Source: CAJXSD01 sp964633145 (lineage in GTDB: Bacteria > Pseudomonadota > Alphaproteobacteria > Rhodobacterales > Rhodobacteraceae). From it: DNA of 64,000 nt. A program made the translations under genes and the position numbers. This document shows, in pieces, positions 36,409 through 45,088 of the stretch. Position 1 is the stretch's first letter. Every line of letters begins with the position of its first letter. Location of the stretch: positions 1 through 64,000 of the forward strand of contig CAZWFE010000003.1 in assembly GCA_964633145.1 (NCBI GenBank), read 5' to 3'. The notes under the pieces were generated by a model that saw nothing but the letters and a program-made list of their open reading frames with translations, did no database searches and was not told the origin of the DNA.

Positions 36409-37565
36409 AAATCGCCATGATTGCGGGCGAAGCGTCAGGCGATAAATTAGGCGCGGCCATGATTGATGGGTTTGACGCGCTGTTGGATCAGCCTGCCGAT
36501 TTTATTGGGGTGGGCGGGCCGCTAATGATCGAACGCGGTATGGACAGTTTGTTTGATATGTCCGAACTGTCCGTCATGGGTATTGTTGAAATCTTGAAAC
36601 AATATGGCCATTTGAAACGTCGATTAAACCAATGTGCGGATTATATTTTGGCGCAAAAGCCGGATGTGTTGATCACCATTGATGCGCCAGAATTTTCGTT
36701 GCGCTTGGCTGAAATTATCAAATCTAAATCCGACATTCCAACGGTCCATTATGTGGCCCCCACTGTCTGGGCGTGGCGGCCCAAGCGCGCAGAAAAAATG
36801 GCCAAATACATCGACCATGTTTTGGCGTTGTTCCCCTTTGAACCCCCATATATGCACGAAGCAGAGATGAGCTGCGATTTTGTGGGCCATCCTGTAACAC
36901 ATGAACCACTGGCATCAGATCAAGACATTGCAGATTTTCGTTCATATTATGACCTGGGCGATACCCCCGTTGCACTGGTGCTGCCCGGATCGCGGACATC
37001 CGAAGTAAAACGCCTGCTGCCTGTATTTCGCAAGGCAATGGTGCAAACCTGCCAATCACATCGCGATTTGCAATGGGTTTTGCCCACAACGGCACATGTG
37101 GCAGGTTTGGTCCATGAAATGACCGCACGTTGGGAACAAAAACCAATCGTGATTGACCCGCGTGATGTTGATGTTGACTTTGCCCGTCGTATGAAACGGG
37201 CCGCATTTCGTACGGCTGATATTGCGCTTGCGGCCTCTGGCACCGTGTCATTGGAATTGGCCGCCAATTCTACGCCGATGGTTATCGCCTATAATATGGG
37301 GTGGTTATCGCGCCAGATCATTGGTCGAATGTTGCTGACCGATACGGTGACCTTGGTCAATTTGGTATCTGGTGATCGCAGCGTTCCGGAATTTATCGGC
37401 CAAAACTGTCGCCCTCATTATATTGCCGATGCCCTGTCAAAAGTGCTGCAAAAAAGCGCTGACCAAGACATTGCAATGGACAAAACGATGCAAGCGCTTG
37501 GGCGTGATGGCATCGATCCAGGGCAACGGGCGGCAAAATCTGTGTTGGATTTTTTGGGGCCGTGA
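36402..37565 (+). CDS. lpxB: Lipid-A-disaccharide synthase
   Basis: Joins lipid X and UDP-2,3-diacylglucosamine into the lipid A disaccharide; family GT19, membrane-associated. The 387 residues begin KIAMIAGEASGDKLGA, with VGGPLMIERGM and VAPTVWAWRPKRA in the N-half and LPGSRTSEVKRLLP and ASGTVSLELA in the C-half. The start at 36402 lies inside lpxI by seven bases. Last gene of the block. Confidence 0.95.
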   Translation: MLKIAMIAGEASGDKLGAAMIDGFDALLDQPADFIGVGGPLMIERGMDSLFDMSELSVMGIVEILKQYGHLKRRLNQCADYILAQKPDVLITIDAPEFSLRLAEIIKSKSDIPTVHYVAPTVWAWRPKRAEKMAKYIDHVLALFPFEPPYMHEAEMSCDFVGHPVTHEPLASDQDIADFRSYYDLGDTPVALVLPGSRTSEVKRLLPVFRKAMVQTCQSHRDLQWVLPTTAHVAGLVHEMTARWEQKPIVIDPRDVDVDFARRMKRAAFRTADIALAASGTVSLELAANSTPMVIAYNMGWLSRQIIGRMLLTDTVTLVNLVSGDRSVPEFIGQNCRPHYIADALSKVLQKSADQDIAMDKTMQALGRDGIDPGQRAAKSVLDFLGP

Positions 37566-37604
37566 TGCCATTGCGCAATCGCAGCCCCCATTAATCCGCG
37601 TGAT

Positions 37605-38207
37605 TTACTGTGCTGCGGCCAGTTTGTTGAACATCGCCGTAAATCCGATCAGCGACACAGGCAGGATCAATTGTTGATCGGGTTGTAAAATATGGCTGAT
37701 CGCCATCGTAACTTCGGTGCCTTTCTTTAGGTCATCCAGATCAGACTGGTCAAACCCAACCCGCACGACGCAGCCCGATTTGTTGCAATAGGAATATGGG
37801 TATTCCTTGGCCTTGGTGTCGCTAAATTCAATGACCAACGGCGCAGTCAGCAATGTTTCTAATGGCACCAAAATTGTAGCCCCTGCAACGGCTGGTTCAG
37901 TTTGCGGCAGTGGGAACATTGAAATTTCGGCGATCGGGGTGCCTTCTTCGCGGACCAACAGTTGGAACATTTCGCATGGATCATTGCCCGTTTCCGTTGT
38001 GACACAACGGATGGCCCAATCGTCTTTGCGTTCGACGATGTAGGGCTGGCCAATTTCACGTTTGGGTTGCAACGGTTTACCCAAGGACAGGCCTGATGCC
38101 TCTTGCGCCAATGACGGGGCTGGCATCAAACAGACCAAACCAAGCGCCACAAGGTTAAGGCCAAAAAATTTCAACATGCTATTGATCACTTTGCTTACAG
38201 AATCCAT
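37605..38207 (-). CDS. Invasion-associated locus B (IalB) family protein
   Basis: Periplasmic protein of unknown role in non-pathogens; the family name comes from Bartonella. About 200 residues with a signal peptide (core LKFFGLNLVALGLVCLMP, cleavage near SLAQ), the family motif DWAIRCVTTETGNDPCEMF with two cysteines, and SYCNKSGCVVRVGFDQ with two more, probably two disulphides. Start uncertain: ATG at 38207 or at 38177, neither with a good ribosome site. Convergent with lpxB. Confidence 0.8.
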   Translation of the reverse strand: MDSVSKVINSMLKFFGLNLVALGLVCLMPAPSLAQEASGLSLGKPLQPKREIGQPYIVERKDDWAIRCVTTETGNDPCEMFQLLVREEGTPIAEISMFPLPQTEPAVAGATILVPLETLLTAPLVIEFSDTKAKEYPYSYCNKSGCVVRVGFDQSDLDDLKKGTEVTMAISHILQPDQQLILPVSLIGFTAMFNKLAAAQ

Positions 38208-38310
38208 ACGCGTAACATGCAAAGTTATTGGATCAAGCACAAGGCAACAGCCCTTATTAATTCGCAATAGGCGGGAAATGTCACATTAAGTTGGCGGGCT
38301 ATCAAACGAA

Positions 38311-38337
38311 AAAGAGGGCCTTTTAAGCGGCCCTCTC
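38311..38337 (-). terminator. Orphan minus-strand terminator 1
   Basis: GAGGGCC, an 8-base loop and GGCCCTC form a perfect 7-bp stem, followed on the minus strand by TTTTTCG. No minus-strand protein gene lies upstream of it. Confidence 0.6.
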
Positions 38338-38376
38338 TTATCTTTGTTTCTCTCCCCGTCGGACTGGCCGACTTAT
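38311..38376 (-). ncRNA. Candidate small RNA with its own promoter and terminator
   Basis: On the minus strand, TTGACC (38412-38407), 17 bases and TAGCGT (38389-38384) look like a sigma-70 promoter. About 8 bases on begins a stretch with a small hairpin (GTCGG / CCGAC), a purine-rich single strand (GGGGAGAGAAACAAAG) and a strong terminator. No reading frame of note. It is a prediction from architecture; no family was recognised. Confidence 0.35.
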
Positions 38377-38452
38377 GCAGGTGACGCTACGAAACTATTT
38401 GCAATCGGTCAACAGTGTTTTTGGGGATTCCTTGCAAAATTAGCGCAAATAT

Positions 38453-38477
38453 AAAAAAGGCCGCGCAAAGCGCGACC
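38453..38477 (-). terminator. Orphan minus-strand terminator 2
   Basis: GGTCGCGC, a TTT loop and GCGCGGCC (one wobble pair) followed by six T on the minus strand. Together with terminator 1 it marks two minus-strand transcripts in a gap without protein genes. The gap 38208-38590 holds only these elements and the promoter region of the ATPase gene. Confidence 0.6.
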
Positions 38478-38544
38478 AGTCTGACAGGGAGGACGTCGCC
38501 CAAACCAATTTTCGGTCTGAGCAAAGTTAGACTAGCGCTTATCT
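38453..38544 (-). ncRNA. Second candidate small RNA
   Basis: A stretch upstream of terminator 2, with a TACAAT -10 box on the minus strand (38556-38551). The putative transcript contains a pyrimidine-rich segment, GTCCTCCCTG, complementary to strong ribosome-binding sites, as in the anti-Shine-Dalgarno type of sRNAs known in Rhodobacter. The -35 box is poor. Speculative. Confidence 0.3.
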
Positions 38545-38590
38545 GTTAAGATTGTATGTTTGATACGTCACAGAAATAAGGATTACAGGG

Positions 38591-40153
38591 ATGCGGTCAG
38601 AAATCTTAGTGGGCGGCGGTGAACGCGACTACGCCACGCCACAGAAAGTAAAGCTAAAATACGCAAATCGGCATGGTTTGATCGCAGGGGCCACCGGAAT
38701 CGGCAAAACCGTGACCCTGCAGATTATGGCTGAGGAATTCTCAAAATGTGGGGTTCCCGTGTTTATGGCTGATGTCAAAGGCGATTTGTCTGGGTTGGCT
38801 GTGGCCGGCACCGACAGCCAAAAATTGCATGATGCATTCCAATCCCGTGTTCAGACCATCGGGATCGAGGATTTTCAATATCAGGCATTTCCGACGGTAT
38901 TTTGGGATTTGTTTGGCGAATCGGGACACCCGATTCGGACCACGCTGGCTGAAATGGGCCCGCTGATTCTGTCACGATTGCTAGAGCTGAGCGAGGCACA
39001 AGAAGGCGTGATCAATATTGCCTATCGTTTAGCCGACGAAGAAGGCTTGGCGTTATTGGATCTGAAGGATCTGCAACGCATGCTGGTTTGGATGGGGGAA
39101 AACAGTCGCGAATTGACCCTGCGCTATGGCAATATTGCTGCCAGCACAATTGGCAGTATTCAGCGACAGTTGCTGATTTTGGAAAACCAAGGTGCCGTGG
39201 ATTTCTTTGGCGAACCAGCCTTGGATCTGTCTGATATGATGCGGGTGGATGCCAGCGGGCGCGGGCAGGTCAATATTCTGGCGGCCAATAAATTAATGGC
39301 CACACCAAAACTTTATGCGACCTTTCTCTTATGGCTGTTATCAGAATTATTCGAAACCCTGCCCGAAGTGGGCGACCCTGATAAACCCAAATTGGTGTTT
39401 TTCTTTGACGAGGCGCATTTGTTATTTGACGATGCGCCCAAGGCTTTGGTGGATAAGGTGGAACAGGTCGCCCGTTTGATCCGGTCCAAAGGGGTGGGTG
39501 TGTATTTCGTCACACAAAGTCCAGATGACATTCCCGAGGATATCTTGGGCCAGTTGGGCAACCGTGTGCAGCACGCCCTGCGCGCCTATACAGCACGCGA
39601 TCAACAGGCGTTGCGCCGCGCGGCCCAGACATATCGCGTAGGCCCCGATATGAACATCGAAGAGGCGATTTTACAGGTGGGTGTGGGCGAGGCTGTTACA
39701 TCGTTTTTGGGGGACAAAGGTGTTCCGGGGTTTGCGACCCGCACCCTGATCCGGCCACCACAATCGCAGTTGGGCCCCATCCAAGAAACGCGGCGGGCCG
39801 AGGTTATTCAAGCGTCGGATCTAGAGCAAAAATACCGCCATGTTTTAGATCGTGTATCCGCCTATGAGATTTTGAACCAGCGCGCGCAGGCCGCTGCGGC
39901 GGCTGCAGAGGCAGTCGCAGAAGAGCACCCCACAGAAGATATGGATGATCCCGCCGATCGACGCGTTTACAATTCTGCGCGCCGCATAGGTGGCGCAGGA
40001 TCAGCGCGGCGTTTGTCCAAACCACGCGGACGAAAGGCTGAGGCAGGTGGTATTGGTGAGGCGCTGGGACGTGCCTTGGTCAAAGAGTTGTCGGGGACAA
40101 CAGGGCGGCGGATCATCCGCGGCGTTTTGGGTGGATTATTTAAGCGGCGCTAG
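38591..40153 (+). CDS. HerA/YjgR-type ATPase (DUF853)
   Basis: A 520-residue P-loop ATPase related to the HerA/FtsK group, conserved but of unknown role. Walker A is GATGIGKT at residues 33-40; Walker B sits in KLVFFFDEAHLL; an arginine-rich later part includes QQALRRAAQTYRV. The C-terminal tail is Ala-rich (QAAAAAAEAVAE) then basic (KRR at the end). No nuclease partner such as NurA is adjacent, unlike archaeal HerA operons. A repeat element with a hairpin follows its stop. Confidence 0.85.
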   Translation: MRSEILVGGGERDYATPQKVKLKYANRHGLIAGATGIGKTVTLQIMAEEFSKCGVPVFMADVKGDLSGLAVAGTDSQKLHDAFQSRVQTIGIEDFQYQAFPTVFWDLFGESGHPIRTTLAEMGPLILSRLLELSEAQEGVINIAYRLADEEGLALLDLKDLQRMLVWMGENSRELTLRYGNIAASTIGSIQRQLLILENQGAVDFFGEPALDLSDMMRVDASGRGQVNILAANKLMATPKLYATFLLWLLSELFETLPEVGDPDKPKLVFFFDEAHLLFDDAPKALVDKVEQVARLIRSKGVGVYFVTQSPDDIPEDILGQLGNRVQHALRAYTARDQQALRRAAQTYRVGPDMNIEEAILQVGVGEAVTSFLGDKGVPGFATRTLIRPPQSQLGPIQETRRAEVIQASDLEQKYRHVLDRVSAYEILNQRAQAAAAAAEAVAEEHPTEDMDDPADRRVYNSARRIGGAGSARRLSKPRGRKAEAGGIGEALGRALVKELSGTTGRRIIRGVLGGLFKRR

Positions 40154-40166
40154 GGTCATCTGTGTA

Positions 40167-40221
40167 CTGGGGGGCTGTCTGCCCCCCAGACCCCCCGAGA
40201 GTATTTTGGCAAAAATGAAAG
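40167..40221 (+). repeat. GC-hairpin/GTATTTT intergenic repeat, copy 1
   Basis: A perfect 9-bp stem (CTGGGGGGC / GCCCCCCAG), a C-rich linker, then the tail GAGAGTATTTTGGC and AAAAATGAAAG. The stem can end transcription of the ATPase gene. It fills the 73-base space between the ATPase and mmsB stop codons. Confidence 0.65.
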
Positions 40222-40226
40222 CAAGA

Positions 40227-41099
40227 TTAACTGCGGCTGCGGTGTTCAAAGCGTGGGAGCATGGCTGAGAAATCTTGGCCTTTGCCGTTTTCGGTTTCGA
40301 CAAATGTTTCATAGAGCGATTGTGCGAGCTGGCCCATGGGCGTGTCCGCATCCGCGGAAGTCGCGGCCATTTGTGATAGGCGTAAATCCTTGAGCATGAG
40401 TTCGGCCGCAAAGCCAGGTTTGTAATCGTTATCGGCAGGCGATGTAGGGCCAATGCCGGGTGCGGGGCAATAGGCATTCATTGTCCAGCTGTAGCCAGAT
40501 GATGTTGAGACGACATCGAACATAGATTGCCGATCTAGGCCGAGTTTATCGGCAAGTGCGAAAGCTTCGCAAGTGGCGATCATGGTCACGCCCAGGATCA
40601 TGTTGTTACAGATTTTGGCGGCTTGGCCATTTCCTGAGGGGCCACAATGGACCGATTTTTGCCCCATAATGTCAAAGAGCGGTTTGGTTTTTTCATAGCC
40701 TTCGGCTGCGCCACCAACCATAAAGGTCAGTGTGCCTGCAGCCGCGCCGCCAACGCCCCCTGAAACGGGGGCATCAAGGGCAAAAATGTTTGCGTTCTGT
40801 GCCTGTGCGGCGACCGCGCGGGCGCTGTCGACATCGACGGTTGAACAATCTGCAAAGACGGCGCCTGCGGACATTACGGGTATAATTTCGTCAGCCACGC
40901 GGCGCAGTATGTCGCCATTTGGCAGCATTGTAATCACAATATCTGCGCCGGTTGCGGCCTGTGCGGCGGTTTGGGCTATGTCTAGGCCATCCACTGAGAC
41001 CTGTGCAGTGTCAAAACCTGTCACTGTGTGACCTGCTGTGGCGAGGTTTGCAGCCATTGGGGCGCCCATGTTGCCCAAACCGATGAAGCCAATTTTCAT
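40227..41099 (-). CDS. mmsB: 3-hydroxyisobutyrate dehydrogenase
   Basis: Oxidises 3-hydroxyisobutyrate to methylmalonate semialdehyde with NAD in valine breakdown. The 290 residues start with the Rossmann motif IGFIGLGNMGAPMAANL; DAPVSGGVGGAAAGTLTFMVGG is the substrate-binding signature and the catalytic lysine lies in GNGQAAKICNN. AGGAGA precedes the ATG at 41099. Next to it lie genes for the hydrolase, dehydrogenase and MMSDH of the same pathway. Confidence 0.93.
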   Translation of the reverse strand: MKIGFIGLGNMGAPMAANLATAGHTVTGFDTAQVSVDGLDIAQTAAQAATGADIVITMLPNGDILRRVADEIIPVMSAGAVFADCSTVDVDSARAVAAQAQNANIFALDAPVSGGVGGAAAGTLTFMVGGAAEGYEKTKPLFDIMGQKSVHCGPSGNGQAAKICNNMILGVTMIATCEAFALADKLGLDRQSMFDVVSTSSGYSWTMNAYCPAPGIGPTSPADNDYKPGFAAELMLKDLRLSQMAATSADADTPMGQLAQSLYETFVETENGKGQDFSAMLPRFEHRSRS

Positions 41100-41101
41100 G
41101 T

Positions 41102-42130
41102 TCAATCTCCTGTAAATAGATCCATGTTGCCCAAGGGTGATGTCATGAGCGTTAGTGTTTTAGGGTCGACCGTATTGAGGGTATGGTGCCAATTCGGAGC
41201 ACGGTCTTTGTCGATGACAGCAGCGCGGATGCCTTCGATAAAGTCACCATGTTCGATGGCGCGCGCTGTAAAGCGGTATTCTGCGCGCAGTGCATCGAAT
41301 ATGGTGGCCGATTTTGGCAGATTTTCCAAGATATGCAGGGTTGCCGACATTGCCAGAGGCGAATTGCGCGAAATTGATTTGAGAGCAGTGCGCGCCAAAT
41401 CTGATCCGTCGTTGGATAAATCATCCGCAAGCTTTGGCAGTGATGTATGGTTGAACAAATTGGCAATAATGTTGGATTGCACTGCCAATTGTGCTTGGCC
41501 CGGGTCATGCGCGCGCAGTGCATTCGTGGAACCGCTGGTTTCTAGCGTTGCAATCAGTTCTGGCCAATGTATTTGGGGGATATAGAGATCGGCAAAGCCT
41601 GCAAAGATTGCATCAGCGGCTGTCATGCGTGTTGCCGTTAGCCCCAAATATGCCCCAATACCCCTTGGTGCGCGTGATAGCAGCAGCGACCCCCCCACAT
41701 CAGGGACCAAGCCGATCCCGCATTCGGGCATGGCGATCTGGCTGGTTTCGCCCACAATGCGGTGGCTGCCATGGCAGGATACGCCAACACCGCCGCCCAT
41801 TGTAAAACCCTGCATAAAGGCAACATAGGGTTTGGGATAGGTGGCAATCATAGCGTTCATACGATATTCATCTGCCCAGAATTTTTGCCCATAGGCATAG
41901 TCGCCGCGTTTACCGCTGGCATATAGATCGGCAATATCGCCCCCCGCGCAAAAAGCGCGATCGCCAATCGCGTCAACCACCACCAGATCCACAGCAGGAT
42001 TATCGCGCCAAGCGACCAGCGCGTCTGTGATTTTCATGCACATGTCATAGGTCAGGGCATTTAGGACCTGTGGGCGATTTAATGTGATCCGACCGGCGCG
42101 GCCTGTGATGCGGATGTCAATGTCGGCCAT
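41102..42130 (-). CDS. 3-hydroxyisobutyryl-CoA hydrolase
   Basis: Releases 3-hydroxyisobutyrate from its CoA ester, the step before MmsB. A 342-residue crotonase-fold protein; length and the motifs RAFCAGGDIADLY, QGFTMGGGVGVS and MPECGIGLVPDVGGS fit the HIBCH branch rather than enoyl-CoA hydratase (about 260 aa). It sits between mmsB and the acyl-CoA dehydrogenase on the same strand, only three bases from mmsB. Confidence 0.88.
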   Translation of the reverse strand: MADIDIRITGRAGRITLNRPQVLNALTYDMCMKITDALVAWRDNPAVDLVVVDAIGDRAFCAGGDIADLYASGKRGDYAYGQKFWADEYRMNAMIATYPKPYVAFMQGFTMGGGVGVSCHGSHRIVGETSQIAMPECGIGLVPDVGGSLLLSRAPRGIGAYLGLTATRMTAADAIFAGFADLYIPQIHWPELIATLETSGSTNALRAHDPGQAQLAVQSNIIANLFNHTSLPKLADDLSNDGSDLARTALKSISRNSPLAMSATLHILENLPKSATIFDALRAEYRFTARAIEHGDFIEGIRAAVIDKDRAPNWHHTLNTVDPKTLTLMTSPLGNMDLFTGD

Positions 42131-42137
42131 TTGTGTG

Positions 42138-43283
42138 TCACTGTCTTTCGGTCAAAAGTTGGCGTGAAATGATCAGACGCATGATTTCATTTGTCCCCTC
42201 AAGGATTTGATGCACACGCAGGTCGCGAACAATTTTTTCGATGCCATAATCGGCCAGATAGCCATAACCACCATGCAGTTGCAGGCACCCATTGGCCACG
42301 TCAAAGGCGGCATCCGTGACCATCAGTTTGGCCATGGCACAGAATTTGGTTGCCTCTGGCGCGCCAGTATCCAGCATCCAAGCGGCTTGGCGTAGAAAGA
42401 TCCGAGCAGATTGTAATTTGGTTTCATAGTCTGCCAAACGGAATTGTAGACCTTGGAATTGGTCGATGGATTTTCCAAATGCTTTGCGTTCGCCCATATA
42501 GGCAAGCGTCATGTTTAGCGCCTGTTGTGCGCCGCCCAAGGCGCTGGCCGCAATGTTGAGACGACCGCCATCAAGGCCGGCCATGGCATAGGAAAATCCA
42601 CGGCCTTCTTCGCCGATAAGGTTTTCCGCAGGCACATGGCAATCATCAAATTGGACCTGAGCGGTGGGTTGACTGCGCCAGCCCATTTTATCCTCTAGCC
42701 CGCCAAAGGATAGGCCATTGGTTCCATCTGGGACGATGAGGGATGATATTCCTTTGGGGCCATCATCGCCAGTCCGGCACATCACGATATAGGCGTCTGA
42801 ATATCCGCCGCCTGAGATAAAGGCTTTGGTGCCATTCATAGTGTAGCCATCATTTGTGCGCTGTGCGCTGGTGCGCAGGGCCGCAGCATCTGATCCCGAG
42901 CCGGGTTCCGTCAGACAATAGCTGAAGACTGTTTCCATTGAACACATTTTAGGCAGCCATTTGGCGCGTAGGTCCTGCGAGCCGAATTTATCGATCATGC
43001 CGCCACACATATTGTGGATCGAAAGAAATGATCCAACAGAGGGGCAGGCCATGGCAAGGGCTTCGAAGATCAGGGTTGCATCAAGGCGGGACAGTCCTGA
43101 TCCACCCATGTCTTCGGAGACATAGATACCGCCGAGGCCCAATTCTGCAACCTTTGGCCAAAGACCTTTGGGAATGGTGCCTTGTTTTTCCCAGTCTTGG
43201 GCATGGGGGGCAATCATGTCTTGGCCAAATGCGTGGGCCATATCAAAGATTGCTGTTTGTTCTTCGGTCAGGGCGAAATCCAT
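42138..43283 (-). CDS. Acyl-CoA dehydrogenase (probably isobutyryl-CoA)
   Basis: FAD enzyme making an enoyl-CoA from an acyl-CoA. The 381 residues show YCLTEPGSGSDAA and the C-terminal LQLHGGYGYLADYGIEKIVRDLRVHQILEGTNEI, here split as LHGGYGY and QILEGTNEIM; the catalytic glutamate is in the latter. Context with the valine genes makes isobutyryl-CoA the likely substrate, which is inference. Seven bases separate it from the hydrolase gene. Confidence 0.9.
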   Translation of the reverse strand: MDFALTEEQTAIFDMAHAFGQDMIAPHAQDWEKQGTIPKGLWPKVAELGLGGIYVSEDMGGSGLSRLDATLIFEALAMACPSVGSFLSIHNMCGGMIDKFGSQDLRAKWLPKMCSMETVFSYCLTEPGSGSDAAALRTSAQRTNDGYTMNGTKAFISGGGYSDAYIVMCRTGDDGPKGISSLIVPDGTNGLSFGGLEDKMGWRSQPTAQVQFDDCHVPAENLIGEEGRGFSYAMAGLDGGRLNIAASALGGAQQALNMTLAYMGERKAFGKSIDQFQGLQFRLADYETKLQSARIFLRQAAWMLDTGAPEATKFCAMAKLMVTDAAFDVANGCLQLHGGYGYLADYGIEKIVRDLRVHQILEGTNEIMRLIISRQLLTERQ

Positions 43284-43418
43284 GTTCAAGCTCCGCTGGT
43301 TTTGAATTGAACACCTGTTTAATTTGCAAATGTTTCAGTGTTGTTTCAAGTCGTAAAAATAGTTTGTGTGGGAACAGTCTGGCTGGCCCGCGCGATCGGT
43401 CCAGCCAAGGTTTTGTGA

Positions 43419-43486
43419 AAGGGGGGGCGTTGCCCCCTTGGGCCATTGGCCCAATTCCCCCAGAGTATTTTTACAAAACTGAAAGA
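43419..43486. repeat. GC-hairpin/GTATTTT intergenic repeat, copy 2
   Basis: Two successive stems, AAGGGGG with CCCCCTT and TTGGGCC with GGCCCAA, then CCCCCAGAGTATTTTTAC and AAAACTGAAAGAGG. It lies between mmsA (stop at 43492) and the acyl-CoA dehydrogenase gene. Confidence 0.65.
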
Positions 43487-43491
43487 GGAGG

Positions 43492-44991
43492 TTAGTCCAT
43501 GGGTTTGAAGTTGAATTCGCCGCCCTCTTTCAGGCCAGATGGCCAACGCGAAGTGACCGTTTTGGTACGGGTATAGAATTTGAACGCGTCTGGTCCGTGT
43601 TGGTTTAGATCGCCAAAGACAGATTTTTTCCAACCCCCGAAGGTGTGGTAGGCCAGTGGTACAGGAATGGGGACGTTGATGCCGACCATACCGATGTTGA
43701 TGCGGTTTGCGAAATCGCGTGCGGTATCGCCGTCACGGGTAAAGATCGCGGTTCCGTTGCCGTATTCGTGGTCAATCGCCAGATTGATCGCCTCTTCGTA
43801 GGATTTGGCGCGTACTGTGGACAGGACCGGGCCAAAGATTTCTTTTTTATAGATATCCATATCTGGGGTTACATTGTCGAACAGGTGCGGGCCGACGAAG
43901 AAGCCGTCTTCGTAGCCTTGCAGGCTAAAGTCACGGCCGTCGACAACCAGTGTTGCGCCTTGGTCGATGCCCGTTTGCACAAGGTTGAGAATGTTTTGTT
44001 TGGCCGCTGCGGTGACGACGGGGCCGTAATCGACATCATCGCCCGATGTATATGGGCCAACTTTCAGTTTTTCGATGCGTGGCACCAGTTTTTCGATCAG
44101 GCGATCGGCGGTTTCATCACCCACAGGCACCGCAACTGAAATGGCCATGCAGCGTTCGCCGGCAGCACCGTATCCGGCGCCGATTAACGCATCTGCGGCC
44201 TGATCCATGTCTGCGTCTGGCATGATGATCATGTGGTTTTTCGCGCCGCCAAAGCACTGAACGCGTTTGCCGTTGGAACAGCCGCGGCCATAGATGTATT
44301 CGGCGATTGGGGTCGAGCCGACGAAGCCGATGGATTGGATGACATCGTGGTCTAGGATGGCATCGACGGCCTCTTTGTCGCCATTGACGACCTGAAGGAT
44401 GCCTTTGGGCAGGCCTGCTTCTTCCATCAATTCGGCCAGCATCAAGGGCACGGACGGGTCACGTTCGGATGGTTTTAGGATAAAGGCGTTGCCGCAGACG
44501 ATTGCAGGGGCAAACATCCACATCGGGATCATCGCAGGAAAGTTGAACGGGGTGATGCCAGCTGTTACGCCAAGGGCCTGTTTCATGGAATACATGTCGA
44601 TGCCGGGGCCTGCGCTGTCGGTGAATTCACCCTTTAACATTTGTGGGGCGCCGATGCAGTATTCGACAACCTCAAGCCCGCGCTGAACATCGCCTTTGGC
44701 GTCTGGGAATGTTTTGCCGTGTTCGCGTGACAGGGCTTCGGCCAATTTGTCCATATCGCGGTTTAGCAGATCGACAAATTTCATCATGACGCGCGCACGG
44801 CGTTGGGGGTTTACGGCCGCCCAAGCGGGTTGCACAGCTGCGGCCACATCAACGGCATGGGCCAGCTCTGCGGCGGATGCCAATGGCACCTTGGCCTGTA
44901 CTTCGCCAGTTGCGGGGTTATAGACATCGGCAAAGCGGCCTGATGTGCCTTTGACGTGTTCGCCATTGATGTAATGTGTAAGTTCTTGCAT
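43492..44991 (-). CDS. mmsA: Methylmalonate-semialdehyde dehydrogenase (CoA-acylating)
   Basis: Converts methylmalonate semialdehyde and CoA to propionyl-CoA with NAD, completing valine breakdown. The 499 residues are an aldehyde dehydrogenase with catalytic Cys281 in GAAGERCMAISV, the NAD site IGFVGSTPIAEYIY and PFNFPAMIPMWMF. I use the ATG at 44991, preceded by AGGAGGAC; the open frame extends to 45270 without support. Divergent from a LysR-type gene that may control it. Confidence 0.94.
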   Translation of the reverse strand: MQELTHYINGEHVKGTSGRFADVYNPATGEVQAKVPLASAAELAHAVDVAAAVQPAWAAVNPQRRARVMMKFVDLLNRDMDKLAEALSREHGKTFPDAKGDVQRGLEVVEYCIGAPQMLKGEFTDSAGPGIDMYSMKQALGVTAGITPFNFPAMIPMWMFAPAIVCGNAFILKPSERDPSVPLMLAELMEEAGLPKGILQVVNGDKEAVDAILDHDVIQSIGFVGSTPIAEYIYGRGCSNGKRVQCFGGAKNHMIIMPDADMDQAADALIGAGYGAAGERCMAISVAVPVGDETADRLIEKLVPRIEKLKVGPYTSGDDVDYGPVVTAAAKQNILNLVQTGIDQGATLVVDGRDFSLQGYEDGFFVGPHLFDNVTPDMDIYKKEIFGPVLSTVRAKSYEEAINLAIDHEYGNGTAIFTRDGDTARDFANRINIGMVGINVPIPVPLAYHTFGGWKKSVFGDLNQHGPDAFKFYTRTKTVTSRWPSGLKEGGEFNFKPMD

Positions 44992-45088
44992 TTTGTCCTC
45001 CTGAATTGGCGATAGTATAGCCTTGCATTTTTGTCTGTAAAAGATGTAACTGTTCAAAAAGATCTTGCAAAAATGCAAAGGGTGGTCT

